Below, in pieces: positions 10,001 to 18,598 of a DNA stretch of 64,000 bases. Source of the DNA: an uncultured Bacteroides sp. (lineage in GTDB: Bacteria > Bacteroidota > Bacteroidia > Bacteroidales > Bacteroidaceae); assembly GCA_900544675.1 (NCBI GenBank), contig UQVZ01000020.1:6376-70375 (forward strand), read 5' to 3'. Made by a program: the position numbers and the translations under genes. The notes under the pieces were generated by a model, which made no database searches, was not told where the DNA came from, and saw only the letters and a list, made by a program, of their open reading frames with translations. Position 1 is the first letter of the stretch, and each line of letters opens with the position of its first letter.

Positions 10001-11078
10001 CTACAATGCAGCCGATAACATTATCGTTCAACGAGTTCCCTTCCAGCGAATAATGCAGATGAAGGAAACGCTCACGGAGTGGATGATAGTAATTCAGCCC
10101 CCCGAAATACGTACCCAGCCACATACCTCCCTGCGAGTCGCGAAAGATACTCCGGATAGAACTTTGCGAAAGACTCCGGTTTTGCCACCGGTTGCTGGCA
10201 TATACCTCAAAGCGGTCGGCCGACTCATCATAGATGTCGAGTGAATTGAACGTACCTACCCAAAGCCTTCCTTCGGAGTCGAAAGCCAACGAACGCACAA
10301 AGTCTGAGCTAAGTCCCTTCCCGTCTTTCGACGTATATTGCTTCAGCTGGCGTGTAGGAATGTCCATGCGGTAAAGCCCGCCTCCCTCGGTGCCTATCCA
10401 CAAGTACTTGTCGCCTTCCTGCAAAAGAGCGAGAATCTCTTTCTTTCCCAACGATGCCTGGTAGAGATGATCCAACTGGTGCGAGGAGAAAGTGTATCGC
10501 CACAAGCCGTCCGCGGCTCCCACATACAAATAATCTCCATACCGGTAAAGAGCGGTCGCCTGGAGGTGGAAAAACGCTTCGGGCAACCCACTCCGCACAA
10601 ACGCCGAGTCTGGAAGATAAAAACGGTACAGTCCGTCTGAAGTATTGACCAACAAGTTCGCCTTGTCCACTTCCACAATATGCGTCACCCGCACATCGTC
10701 CTCTCCTGTCCGGCACCGGTAATTATGAAACACCCCTTCCGTATAATCGAAGTATGAAAGCCCGTTGTCCGTTCCTACCCACACTCCGCCTTTCTCGTCT
10801 GCCTCAATGGCATAAATCAAGTTGCCACCGATGCTGAAAGAATTGCCCTCCTCGTTACGATAGACAGTAAAGTCGTACCCGTCAAACCGGTTGACTCCAT
10901 TGAAAGTGGCAAACCACATGTTTCCTTTTGCATCCTGGGTTATATCCAACACCGTGCTTTGCGACAAGCCGTCCCTTAGTCCGATATGGGCGAATGACAC
11001 CTGCCCCGCCAGCTTCATGGAGACAAAGACGAGGCATACGGTTAGTGCGATTAGATTCCGAATAGGCTGTAATTTCAT
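7080..11078 (-). CDS. Hybrid two-component system regulator (HTCS)
   Basis: 1332 aa, the usual size for Bacteroides HTCS proteins. Domain order: signal/anchor (residues 1-25), two seven-bladed Reg_prop propellers with many WIGT/WVGT blades (~30-650), Y_Y_Y domain (~690-765), one membrane helix (~775-797), HisKA with phosphoacceptor His822 (INISHELRTPL), HATPase (NLLSNAFKYT), receiver with Asp1128 (LIVTDVMMPVMDG) and a C-terminal AraC-type helix-turn-helix (~1220-1325). The periplasmic part would bind an oligosaccharide made by the lyases, and the AraC domain then activates the locus. Its own promoter (11098-11105) lacks the operator repeats, so expression is probably constitutive. Confidence 0.97.
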   Translation of the reverse strand: MKLQPIRNLIALTVCLVFVSMKLAGQVSFAHIGLRDGLSQSTVLDITQDAKGNMWFATFNGVNRFDGYDFTVYRNEEGNSFSIGGNLIYAIEADEKGGVWVGTDNGLSYFDYTEGVFHNYRCRTGEDDVRVTHIVEVDKANLLVNTSDGLYRFYLPDSAFVRSGLPEAFFHLQATALYRYGDYLYVGAADGLWRYTFSSHQLDHLYQASLGKKEILALLQEGDKYLWIGTEGGGLYRMDIPTRQLKQYTSKDGKGLSSDFVRSLAFDSEGRLWVGTFNSLDIYDESADRFEVYASNRWQNRSLSQSSIRSIFRDSQGGMWLGTYFGGLNYYHPLRERFLHLHYSLEGNSLNDNVIGCIVEDRSGALWIGTNNGGVNLYDPKSKRFVYYTKAQGLGADDVKAIYVDELAGKVYIGTHTGGLNVLDRHTGRIERYMPEVDGNVYALLPDGDGRHLWVGTLASLVRFDKMKKVFSEVKQEVPFGVERIRVLMRDRKGRLWIGGEDGLAICAVRGDTLSPVSSLMKDRAAWKSVAVYCLYEDEEGNVWIGARNGLHCFRESQNEWVRYTVADGMPNATVYGILEDTRRRLWISTDNGLACFYPENKKFRNFTVVDGLQSNQFMPRAYCRTSVGKMYFGGINGITGFVPEKLQDNPYAPPVVISGFRLSGVPVHPHDGTGILQTSISDTQNLTLTHRQASFSLDFVVSNYIADKHNTFAYMLEGYDEKWYYTDGTQRRAVYANLPAGTYRFLVKAANNDGKWCDRVTELWIKILPAWYQTWWAILLFTLIIIGVIVLVIRFYWERADKVRQKELQEMKTRFFINISHELRTPLTLIVAPLQELLDRVTDKWVREQLEYMKRNTDRLLHLVNQLMDYRRAEKDVFRLRVKYIDVYQLVEKNFRYYEPLAHKKHIVYNLYLDLKDRQVWCDSSYIELIMNNLLSNAFKYTNEGQSISVNLKTAGDDLLLQVKDTGVGIPVNKQAKIFERFYQVDNEHIGSGIGLSLVQKLVELHHGRIEVDSAVGKGTCFSVYLPLSRDAYTENELSGGAQQEEPVYSTNAQSMYIVDTEETPEEKNSEMDNGKKEVILVVEDNVEIRHYMSQGLGRFFTVKEVENGEEAVELLNTEEINLIVTDVMMPVMDGIQLCKYVKRNLRTCHIPVIILSAKAEVKDQLDGLQVGADDYIAKPFSLSVVVMKIKNILRTHYRAIEHYSKSLEIEPEKIALNPLDEEFLSRAVSVVEKNMEKSDFSADDFALEMGMSRSSLHLKLKGVTGESTTEFIRKIRFNHACKLLKEGRYNVAEISTMVGFSTPSYFSTSFKKYMGCMPSEYAKNGSVQQK

Positions 11079-11097
11079 CGTATGTATCTATTTTTCT

Positions 11098-11105
11098 CAA
11101 ATGTA
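11098..11105 (-). promoter_or_regulatory. -7 element of the HTCS gene
   Basis: TACATTTG on the minus strand, giving a predicted leader of about 13 nt before the ATG at 11078. No operator-like repeats are found at the position where the other locus promoters carry them. Confidence 0.65.
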
Positions 11106-11257
11106 AGAAAAAAATATGAAAAGCTACACACTTCCCATACGTTTTTATTATCAGGCACGAACACAAATAGATGCGTAAGCTTGCGAAAATATATGCGTTG
11201 AGCTATACATATAGCTTCGCATTTCAGGAAAAGGAATGACACTATTCATAGCACACG

Positions 11258-11341
11258 AATAAAACAGACAGGCACAGACAAATACAGATTTTTTTATTTT
11301 TCCCCTGTATTCGTCTGCGTCTGTCTGTTTTGTCTGTATTC
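11258..11341. repeat. Inverted low-complexity array between lyase and HTCS
   Basis: The left arm begins AAAACAGACAGGCACAGACA and continues to ATACAG (about 11260-11288). The right arm is its near complement, from CTGTATTCGTCTGCGTCTGT to TTTTGTCTG (about 11313-11340). They differ at only a few positions. It lies in the gap after the heparinase III-like gene (minus strand) and before the regulator promoter, where it would serve as a transcript 3'-end hairpin. Confidence 0.75.
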
Positions 11342-11361
11342 CATTGAGCATAATCCTGCTA

Positions 11362-13317
11362 TCAATAAGCAAGTGTGCGCTTCTGTCCGTCTACCGAGAC
11401 TTCAATACGAGACTCACCGATGAAACGCGCCTTTATCTTCGGCGCTTTTTCGGGCAAGCGATAAGGACAGATGACGGTAATGTAACGTAAGGGTTCCGAT
11501 GTCTTCGGGGTGTTCATCGATACGGAAGTACGCTCGGTACGCTGGCGGTAAGCGGTTGAATACCAACCCTCTTCCTCCTTCAGCACCGTATGGAGGGGTG
11601 CAAAGCACTGGAGCTTGACCTGCACATCTCCCTCGAAGGCGGACGAAAGCGTCAAGTGCTCAGGGTCGATGTTCACATTCCCATCGCACAGATGCCAGTT
11701 CAGATTGACGGTACCCGTGGCATCGCCCAGCGCCTCGTCTACTATCACGAAGTACGAACCCTCGATAAAAAAGAACGTGCGCCGATGCATCAGACCCTTG
11801 TAGCTTTCGTGTTCGGTAACCAAAGATTGCACTTCGCCTTCGGGTTGCCAACCCTTCGTGTGCGAAACGCGGTCTTCCAAGTTCTTCCCGTCCAGTGTCA
11901 GGGTGTTGTGCGAAGCGGTACGGCGGAACCAGTTGCGCAGGCGGGTCACTTCCTCATCACCCTCGTACACATACGAACCCGAGTCGGGGAACAAGTTCTT
12001 ACCCTGCACCCAAAGCTCGAACGTGCCGTTATCGGGCTGGCTATGCCATTCTCCCGCCGGACCTGCTTTGATAATCATTACCGTGGCATCCATGTTCCAC
12101 CCGTTGCGGAAAGCGAAAAAGCCCGAGTCGAGGAAGCCTTTCGAGAGGTTGGCGGGCGGAAGTCCTTCCTTTCCTTCGGTGGCGAAATACCGTATCTGAG
12201 CATTGTCGGGGAAGAGTTTTGACCACGACTGGTATCGCCTAAGCTCCGTCCGCCGGTCGCTCCGCTTGGCATCGCTGAAGCAAGGATTCACATAGTCGGG
12301 ATAACAAAGGTTCATGTAGAACACAATCATCGACTCAACAGTGTCCACATAGCTCTGTGGAAACTCCGACCGGAAACCGTTCACATCCGCCATGCGCAAT
12401 GCCTTGCAGAAGATATCGATGCACGCCGGGTGGTAATGTAAGTCCAGTTCATACTGCCCTCCATCGGGATAAACCTGTTTCTTGATTTCGCAGTTCAAGA
12501 TGTCGATGCCGCTCTTACGCCACCCTGCCGCCTCTTTAAACTCTGGGAAGAAAGCCCCTGCATAGAGCACCCGTTGCGCCTCAAAGAGCAGGTGATTGCC
12601 CTCTGCCGAGTAGTTTTGCATCACGTGCAGGGCGTGTTTATGATAATTGACCAAAAACTCCGTAAGGAATGCCGGCGTAAACGAAGGCGAAGGCAAGAAG
12701 AGCAGGAACTGGTTGATTTGATCCTGCAAACGGTGGCTCGCCTCCAATGGCCGCCAGGCGAAACGCACGTTCTCTGCATCACCCTTTGCCTCGTTCTGCA
12801 ATTCATAGAGGTTCTTGGGTATCTCCGTCAAGGGGTTCTTCACTATCCAGTCGGTATACTGAAACACCCACTCGCGAGCATACTTCTCGTCTCCCGTCAG
12901 GCGATATGCCTTTCCCATGGGCGTAAACCATTTGTGCCGGTGCAATTGCCAGCGCAATTCATTGTCCTGCACAGGCCAATAGCGCCAGTTGATGTCTTTC
13001 CCGTAATTGAACGGAGGCTGGTATCCGTCGTGCACGTAAAAAGTATGTTCCAGCGCATCATCCGCCCACTTGCGTTCACGCTCGCTCAGCGAAAGGTGTT
13101 CCAAATCCAGGTCGGGCGTAGACACACCCGTCCGTAAACGGTAATAAGCCAATAATTCTTCGGCAGCACGGAGCGTATCGCCTACTTGGCAAGCCGTCTT
13201 TACTTTCTCCAAACCGGGATAGTCCAAGTTCAGCAGCTCAAAGGCACTCCGGTCAAGCACCTGTGCCTGCACCAAGGTTGCCCATAAACAAAGACAAATT
13301 ATCCAATATTTTTTCAT
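11362..13317 (-). CDS. Heparinase III-like polysaccharide lyase (PL12 type)
   Basis: 651 aa with a signal peptide (MKKYWIICLCLWATLVQA) and an alginate/heparinase (alpha/alpha) N-terminal domain followed by a heparinase II/III beta-sheet domain. It resembles the PL12 heparan-sulfate lyase of B. thetaiotaomicron (BT4657). Candidate active-site residues are Asn241 (EGNHLLFEAQ), the Tyr cluster in GGQYELDLHYHPAC (Tyr295 region) and His470 (RRTASHNTLTLDG). Heparinase III cleaves low-sulfated heparan sulfate by beta-elimination and yields unsaturated uronates, the substrate of the GH88. It lies 177 nt after susD behind a hairpin and has no visible promoter of its own, so it likely depends on read-through from susC. 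Substrate is inferred from family. Confidence 0.88.
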   Translation of the reverse strand: MKKYWIICLCLWATLVQAQVLDRSAFELLNLDYPGLEKVKTACQVGDTLRAAEELLAYYRLRTGVSTPDLDLEHLSLSERERKWADDALEHTFYVHDGYQPPFNYGKDINWRYWPVQDNELRWQLHRHKWFTPMGKAYRLTGDEKYAREWVFQYTDWIVKNPLTEIPKNLYELQNEAKGDAENVRFAWRPLEASHRLQDQINQFLLFLPSPSFTPAFLTEFLVNYHKHALHVMQNYSAEGNHLLFEAQRVLYAGAFFPEFKEAAGWRKSGIDILNCEIKKQVYPDGGQYELDLHYHPACIDIFCKALRMADVNGFRSEFPQSYVDTVESMIVFYMNLCYPDYVNPCFSDAKRSDRRTELRRYQSWSKLFPDNAQIRYFATEGKEGLPPANLSKGFLDSGFFAFRNGWNMDATVMIIKAGPAGEWHSQPDNGTFELWVQGKNLFPDSGSYVYEGDEEVTRLRNWFRRTASHNTLTLDGKNLEDRVSHTKGWQPEGEVQSLVTEHESYKGLMHRRTFFFIEGSYFVIVDEALGDATGTVNLNWHLCDGNVNIDPEHLTLSSAFEGDVQVKLQCFAPLHTVLKEEEGWYSTAYRQRTERTSVSMNTPKTSEPLRYITVICPYRLPEKAPKIKARFIGESRIEVSVDGQKRTLAY

Positions 13318-13337
13318 TATTGTTCCTTTCTATAAAA

Positions 13338-13374
13338 CCGGAGAAGCCTTGCTCAAAGGCAAGACTTCTACCGG
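13338..13374 (-). terminator. Hairpin between susD and the lyase gene
   Basis: Arms CCGGAGAAGCCTTGC and GGCAAGACTTCTACCGG pair with small bulges. On the minus strand the stem is followed by TTTTAT. It may be a leaky intrinsic terminator or a processing hairpin that lowers lyase expression relative to susC/susD. Confidence 0.5.
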
Positions 13375-13423
13375 AAAACAGCACTTATATATATGAAACC
13401 TACTAAAAACCTATTTAAGCGAA

Positions 13424-13491
13424 GAATGAAAAATCAAGAATGAGGAATCGTTTCATCCACACAGCACTCTTCATTCCTCATTTTTCATTGA
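13424..13491. repeat. Inverted GAATGA-word array after susD
   Basis: The left arm (GAAGAATGAAAAATCAAGAA) and right arm (CTTCATTCCTCATTTTTCAT) are complementary low-complexity strings. The same words form the array at 32420-32603. It adjoins the stop codon of susD. Confidence 0.65.
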
Positions 13492-13494
13492 CTG

Positions 13495-15189
13495 TTAGTA
13501 TCCCGGATTATTCTTTCCTTCTAACCGGGGGTTGCTTTGTATCTCTACCAACGGGATAGGAAGCAATTCATTCTTCCCATCCACAAAGTTCTGATATGCC
13601 GGATAAGCGGCATTGCCTCCCCGATTGTTCACTGAACTCTGCTCGCCGAAGAGACGGAGCGCATCACCTAAAACGCCCCAACGGATAAGGTCAAACTTAC
13701 GCTGTCCTTCGAATGCCAATTCGAAACCGCGTTCCCAATACAAAGCTGTACGGAAACGTCCTTGCGCCGAGCCGTCATCAATGAACGGCAGGTCGTGTGT
13801 TGCCTTACGTGTCTTCATCAGCTCCTCATAGTTGCCGTCGGTGTATTCTGTAGCCCCTGCACGGGCACGCACTTGATTCAGCAACCTCCATGCCTCGGTG
13901 GTATTGCCTGTTTCATTATAAGCCTCAGCAGCCATCAGCACGACATCGGCATAACGCAGTACACAATAATTCACATCACCGTAATTCATATTCTTGTTCC
14001 ATGTTTCGGAAGGCATCCATTCCCGACGCCATTTGCCCGGATACCACGAACCGGCATTACGCTCCTGCTTTACGTGCTTCATGCTGTCCGCATTCCAAAT
14101 GAATCGGTAAGTACAAATGCTCACATCGCGGCGTACATCAGTCTCTTCGAAAAAATCACGCCATTCAGGTACCACGATAAAGAATCCGTTGGCACGCCCC
14201 ATGTAGTTCGACATTTCCGAAGTAGGCACCCCTTGCACTTCGGCCACCGATGGACCATTATAGATTCCCCATGCCCCGCCATTGCGTGCGCCTTGCTGGT
14301 GGAAGAAGGCGATTTCAAAGATGCTTTCTTTCGAGTCGAGCACATCTTCCGAGAAGTTCTTAAACAGTTGTTCGTATCCTTCATCACAGAAACCGTGATA
14401 ACCGTTTGCCTGCATAGCTTCCCATTCGGCAATAGCGGCATTAAAATACTCGGCACGTTTCGTGTCATCAGGGCGTGTCAATTGTCCGTCTGTTTGCAGG
14501 CTATAGCCAGCACGTTGCAGGTAGACACGCATCAACATGGCGCGTGCCGCTCCCTGCGTTGCCCGTTCAGGACTGGAGCCTGCGGTTGCCCATGGCAGAT
14601 GTTCCTTGGCGAAGTTCAAATCCTCAATAATCTGGTCGTAAATCTCTTCCCGGCTGACCCGTCCGCCGAAGGCTTCTTCATAATTGGCCGTATAGTTGGT
14701 CTTGAATGGCACGTCGCCCCAATACTTCACCAGGTCGAACGCCAAGAAAGCACGCAAGAAACGGGCTTCGGCATCCAATTCTTGCAGGTTCTCGCTTTCG
14801 GCATAGCCGGGCATGTTCACAATGCCGTCTATCGCCATATTGGCACGGTCGATACCTTGGTATTTCAATTGCCAGAGCACTTCCACCCATTCGTTGGTGG
14901 AGGTGACACGATAGTGCACCATGTCGTGTATCGTATTGTCAGAGTGGGTACGTGAAGTGTAATACATATCATCAGATGCCTGTCCTGCCATCTCATACCA
15001 GCCATAGTGACGATAGTCGGAAATAGAGTTGTAGATGCCCATTACTGCCATATCGGCATTAGCCTCCGAATCGAAGAACGTATCTTTATCGTAACTTGAA
15101 TTGGGCTTTTCGGTCAACATATCCTCACAAGAAGGAAGCATGCTCAAAGTCAAGGCTGTTATTGCAAAAGCGAAAAATTGTTTTTTCAT
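13495..15189 (-). CDS. SusD/RagB glycan-binding lipoprotein (locus 1)
   Basis: Start chosen at 15189 (MKKQFFAFA) rather than the in-frame ATG at 15201, because it gives a proper lipoprotein signal with Cys in LPSCEDM; 564 aa. SusD proteins cap the SusC barrel and bind oligosaccharide at the cell surface. Typical features are TEKPNSSYDKDTFF near the N-terminus, TPR-like helices (ARFLRAFLAFDLVKYWGDVP) and the C-terminal RRWG-type region ERGFELAFEGQRKFDLIRWG. It follows susC by 30 nt in the same operon. Confidence 0.95.
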   Translation of the reverse strand: MKKQFFAFAITALTLSMLPSCEDMLTEKPNSSYDKDTFFDSEANADMAVMGIYNSISDYRHYGWYEMAGQASDDMYYTSRTHSDNTIHDMVHYRVTSTNEWVEVLWQLKYQGIDRANMAIDGIVNMPGYAESENLQELDAEARFLRAFLAFDLVKYWGDVPFKTNYTANYEEAFGGRVSREEIYDQIIEDLNFAKEHLPWATAGSSPERATQGAARAMLMRVYLQRAGYSLQTDGQLTRPDDTKRAEYFNAAIAEWEAMQANGYHGFCDEGYEQLFKNFSEDVLDSKESIFEIAFFHQQGARNGGAWGIYNGPSVAEVQGVPTSEMSNYMGRANGFFIVVPEWRDFFEETDVRRDVSICTYRFIWNADSMKHVKQERNAGSWYPGKWRREWMPSETWNKNMNYGDVNYCVLRYADVVLMAAEAYNETGNTTEAWRLLNQVRARAGATEYTDGNYEELMKTRKATHDLPFIDDGSAQGRFRTALYWERGFELAFEGQRKFDLIRWGVLGDALRLFGEQSSVNNRGGNAAYPAYQNFVDGKNELLPIPLVEIQSNPRLEGKNNPGY

Positions 15190-15219
15190 ATCTGTGGTCA
15201 AAGATTTGAAGTTAATATA

Positions 15220-18200
15220 TCAGAATGCTACATTCACACCAAAGATAAACGAACGGCTGCGCGGATAAGCCCCGAAGTCCACACCCGGAGTCAGCGGGCT
15301 GCGCATATTCGACACTTCGGGGTCGAAGCCGCTATATGGTGTCCATGTCGCCAAGTTGTAGCCCGTAGCATACAGCCGCAACTTGCTCAGTCCAAGTTTC
15401 GTAATCAGCTTTTTGGGGAAACTATATCCTAATGTAATATTGGTCAGTTTCAAGAACGAAGCGTCTTCCACGCCCCATGAATGAATGTACTTATCACCCT
15501 CCTCATTATCGCGAAACGAAGCCACCGTCTTTCCGGCATTCATTGTGGCAAGCTCCTCGGGGTCGGTCACCACTTCGCCTTGCGCATTAACGGTCATCCA
15601 GCGTTCCGAACTGTTCATAATATCCAAAGCATTGTTGTTTTGACGACCCACCTTGCTATTTATCAGCTTGGTAGCATTCAGCACATCGTTGCCATAGCTA
15701 TAAGTAAGGAAGATGCTCAGGTCGAAGCCTTTGTAGGTGAAATTATTGTTCAAACCGCCATAGAAGGTCGGAGTGGCATTACCGATAACGGTTTTGTCAT
15801 TCTCATCAATGACTCCGTTCTTATCCAAGTCTTTAAACTTCCAATGTCCGGGCTGTACACCAATCTGGTTGGCAGAAGAAGCGACTCCTTCTTTCAAGGT
15901 ATAGGTCTGCGTAGCGGCATCGTAATTAAAGTCATCTACTTGGTACAAACCTTCTGTCACGTATCCATAGAATTGTCCCAACGGCTCACCCACGGCGATA
16001 CGGTGCGTGCTTTGGTTGTAACCGAACTGTGCTTCGTACAGCTGCACTTGTTCACCGGTCAGTTCCAACACCTTATTCTTATAGTGTGAGAAAGTCAACG
16101 TAGTGGTCCAGTTGAAATCTTTCTTCGCGATGTTGACTGTATTGATAGTCAGGTCCACACCCACGTTTTTCGTTTCACCAGCGTTTACCATCATCGTGGT
16201 ATAACCCGAAGAGTAAGGCAATTGCGCGCTCAGCAACAGGTCGCTACTTCGGTTGATATAAAATTCAGGTGAGATGGTAATGCGTTGGTCCAGAAAACCA
16301 AAATCAATACCTAAGTTAAATGTCTTGTTGGCTTCCCATTTCAGGTCTTCGTTCGGAATCTGCATAGAGGCATAGCCCGGCACCAGTTGTCCTCCCATCG
16401 CCGTATTGAGCGAAGAAAGCAATGCCAAGCTGTTATAGCTTCCGATACGATTGTTGCCGGCAAGACCATAGCCGATGCGGAACTTCAGGTCGGAGAAGAT
16501 ATTCAGCTTCTTGATGAACTCTTCTTCGCCCAAACGCCATGCGGCCGATACAGCGGGGAAATAGCCCCACTTATTGTCCTTGCTGAACTTGGAAGAACCA
16601 TCGGCACGCATCGTCGCACTGAACAGGTATTTATCCTTGAAATCATAATTGACACGGGCAAAGAACGAAATCAGATTATCGTCATCATTCACAAAACTAT
16701 CCGAATTGGTCGGTGTGCCCAGCCCCATATCGTCTAATTGGAACTCGTCGGTAGGCAAGTTGCCCACTTCGGTCAATACATAACGCTCCCAACGATGCAC
16801 GTATTCCTGCCCTGCCTGTATCATGAGGTGATGTTTCTTCTGGAACCGTTTATCGAAAGTGAATACGTTCGAAGTAGAAAAGCTTCCGTCTTCCGTATTA
16901 CGGACACTACCATAGATACCGTTTCTCAATCCCATAATGGATTCATCACCGTAAAACAATTCACGGCGCTGCGTGCGGTAACGCATCCCAGTCGTATTCC
17001 GGAAAGTAAAGCCTTTGAAGAATGTATACGTAAATCCTCCGTTTACTTGCAAAGTACGTATCTCGCGGTCGTCCTTTTCCTCGGCTGCATTGACCAACGG
17101 GTTCTGCACCACGTTGCCTGATTCGTCTACCAACAACGGATCGCGTCCAGCCAGCAGTTCTTCATCACTTCCTTGAATACCGATTGTGGGACGATATTGC
17201 AGGATTTGCGCCATTTTGTTGAAACGTGCATCAGTGGAACTTCCGTTCTCGGTCGTTCCGTTTCCGGCAACACCTGCACCCCAAATGTTACGCTGGTCGA
17301 ACTGGAAACGGGCGTTGACACGCAACTTATCGTTCACCTTGCCATCTACGTTCAAGGACAAGTTATGGCGTTCGCTTCCGCTATATACCATTGCGCCTTC
17401 GTCTTTATTGTAACTGTATGCCATACCATACTTGATACGGTCACTACCGCCGTTTACTCCCACACGATAGTTCTGTGTAACGGTAGTGCTGCCCATCGTC
17501 AGGTCTTGCCAGTCCAGTCCGCGATTGGCATAATTTTCATGTATTTCCAAGAAACTGCCATAAAGATTCTGCCAAGCAGGCATTTGTGCAGCAGGGTCTG
17601 TAGCCCACCCTAGTGTACGCTCATAATCAGCAAGTACGAACTCTTCGGTACTGAGCACGTCCAGCTTATTCGCCAATTTGCGCACGCCCGCGTAAGCGTC
17701 GAAAGTCACGGTAGCTTTTCCTCCGTCATCCTTTCCGCTTTTGGTCGTAATCAATACGACACCGTTTGCACCGCGCGCACCATAAATAGCGGTGGCGGAA
17801 GCGTCCTTCAAGACATCTATGCTTTCAATATCGGCCGGGTCAAGACTCGACATGCCGTCTTCAGTAGGGAATCCGTCAATAACGTAAAGAGGCTCGTTGC
17901 TTTGCGTAATGGAAATACCGCCACGTACCCGAATAGAAGCCTCGGCACCCGGCTGACCGTCGGTTTGGATTACCTGCACACCTGCCATACGTCCGGCTAT
18001 CGCTTGCGCCATATCCGACACTGGCGTTTTCGTAAGCTCTTCCGCCTTCACCGAAGCCACCGAACCGGTCAAATCTTTTCGTTTCATCGTGGCATAACCT
18101 ACTACGACCACCTCGTCCAACAATTGGTGGTCGGGCTGCAACGTGACGTTGATTTGCTTCCGCCCTTTGACGGGTACCTCAAGGGTTTTCATACCTATAT

Positions 18201-18441
18201 AAGAGAAGACCAGCACATCTTTCGATGCATTGCTGACCTGAATGGAGTAATTGCCGCTCATGTCGGTAATGGTACCGCCTTTCGCATTCTTAACAGTGAT
18301 ACTACCACCAATCACCTCCAGTCCTTCATTATCAATGACCTTTCCGGTCACGGTGAAGCCTTGCGCCCACCCGTTCATCACACCGGTAAAAAGTAAGAAG
18401 AAAGCAAACAGGATGCTCTTCATCGTTTTTGGTTTTTTCAT
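15220..18441 (-). CDS. SusC/RagA TonB-linked outer membrane transporter (locus 1)
   Basis: 1073 aa. Signal peptide, a carboxypeptidase-regulatory-like domain (~28-105), a TonB-box region, the plug domain (VVVVGYATMKRKDLTGSVAS, DGFPTEDGMSSLDPADIESI, LKDASATAIYGARGANGV) and a 22-strand type barrel ending in FIFGVNVAF. It imports oligosaccharides through the outer membrane with SusD. Starts at 18441 or 18423 (MKSILFAF) are both possible; either leaves a signal peptide. The promoter region at 18489-18600 carries the HTCS-type operator. Confidence 0.96.
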   Translation of the reverse strand: MKKPKTMKSILFAFFLLFTGVMNGWAQGFTVTGKVIDNEGLEVIGGSITVKNAKGGTITDMSGNYSIQVSNASKDVLVFSYIGMKTLEVPVKGRKQINVTLQPDHQLLDEVVVVGYATMKRKDLTGSVASVKAEELTKTPVSDMAQAIAGRMAGVQVIQTDGQPGAEASIRVRGGISITQSNEPLYVIDGFPTEDGMSSLDPADIESIDVLKDASATAIYGARGANGVVLITTKSGKDDGGKATVTFDAYAGVRKLANKLDVLSTEEFVLADYERTLGWATDPAAQMPAWQNLYGSFLEIHENYANRGLDWQDLTMGSTTVTQNYRVGVNGGSDRIKYGMAYSYNKDEGAMVYSGSERHNLSLNVDGKVNDKLRVNARFQFDQRNIWGAGVAGNGTTENGSSTDARFNKMAQILQYRPTIGIQGSDEELLAGRDPLLVDESGNVVQNPLVNAAEEKDDREIRTLQVNGGFTYTFFKGFTFRNTTGMRYRTQRRELFYGDESIMGLRNGIYGSVRNTEDGSFSTSNVFTFDKRFQKKHHLMIQAGQEYVHRWERYVLTEVGNLPTDEFQLDDMGLGTPTNSDSFVNDDDNLISFFARVNYDFKDKYLFSATMRADGSSKFSKDNKWGYFPAVSAAWRLGEEEFIKKLNIFSDLKFRIGYGLAGNNRIGSYNSLALLSSLNTAMGGQLVPGYASMQIPNEDLKWEANKTFNLGIDFGFLDQRITISPEFYINRSSDLLLSAQLPYSSGYTTMMVNAGETKNVGVDLTINTVNIAKKDFNWTTTLTFSHYKNKVLELTGEQVQLYEAQFGYNQSTHRIAVGEPLGQFYGYVTEGLYQVDDFNYDAATQTYTLKEGVASSANQIGVQPGHWKFKDLDKNGVIDENDKTVIGNATPTFYGGLNNNFTYKGFDLSIFLTYSYGNDVLNATKLINSKVGRQNNNALDIMNSSERWMTVNAQGEVVTDPEELATMNAGKTVASFRDNEEGDKYIHSWGVEDASFLKLTNITLGYSFPKKLITKLGLSKLRLYATGYNLATWTPYSGFDPEVSNMRSPLTPGVDFGAYPRSRSFIFGVNVAF

Positions 18442-18488
18442 GATATTTTTTTTAAAAGATAACTAAATGTTTTTGTTTTTACTATCGA

Positions 18489-18496
18489 CAAAGATA
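18489..18496 (-). promoter_or_regulatory. -7 element of susC (locus 1)
   Basis: TATCTTTG on the minus strand, about 48 nt upstream of the susC start. The operator repeats begin 22 bp further upstream, the same offset as at the GH88, lyase and sulfatase promoters. Confidence 0.75.
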
Positions 18497-18497
18497 G

Positions 18498-18528
18498 CGG
18501 GAGAAAACGGACCAGCCGTTTTCTCCCG
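18498..18528. promoter_or_regulatory. Perfect 13-bp dyad in the susC promoter
   Basis: CGGGAGAAAACGG and CCGTTTTCTCCCG flank a 5-nt centre (ACCAG). It lies immediately upstream of the -7 box and overlaps the first operator unit. It could be a repressor site. In read-through RNA from the lyase gene upstream it would form a strong hairpin, but no U-run follows on the minus strand. Confidence 0.6.
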
Positions 18529-18598
18529 TTAAAAACAATTACAATTACCAATAAAAATATTTCAATTCTGTGCAAGACAGTTTCAAATTCGTTTAAAA
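18518..18598 (-). promoter_or_regulatory. Operator repeats upstream of susC
   Basis: Units start at 18518, 18539, 18560 and 18581 (exact 21-bp spacing). The clearest are TTTCAATTCTGTGCAAG and TTTCAAATTCGTTTAAA; the unit at 18539 is degenerate. The last unit overlaps the 3' end of the adjacent lyase gene. Inferred HTCS binding site. Confidence 0.72.

Noticed and set aside
13762..14955. 397-codon open frame on the plus strand
   Set aside because: Lies fully antisense to an unmistakable susD gene and has no protein-like motif; a shadow frame.
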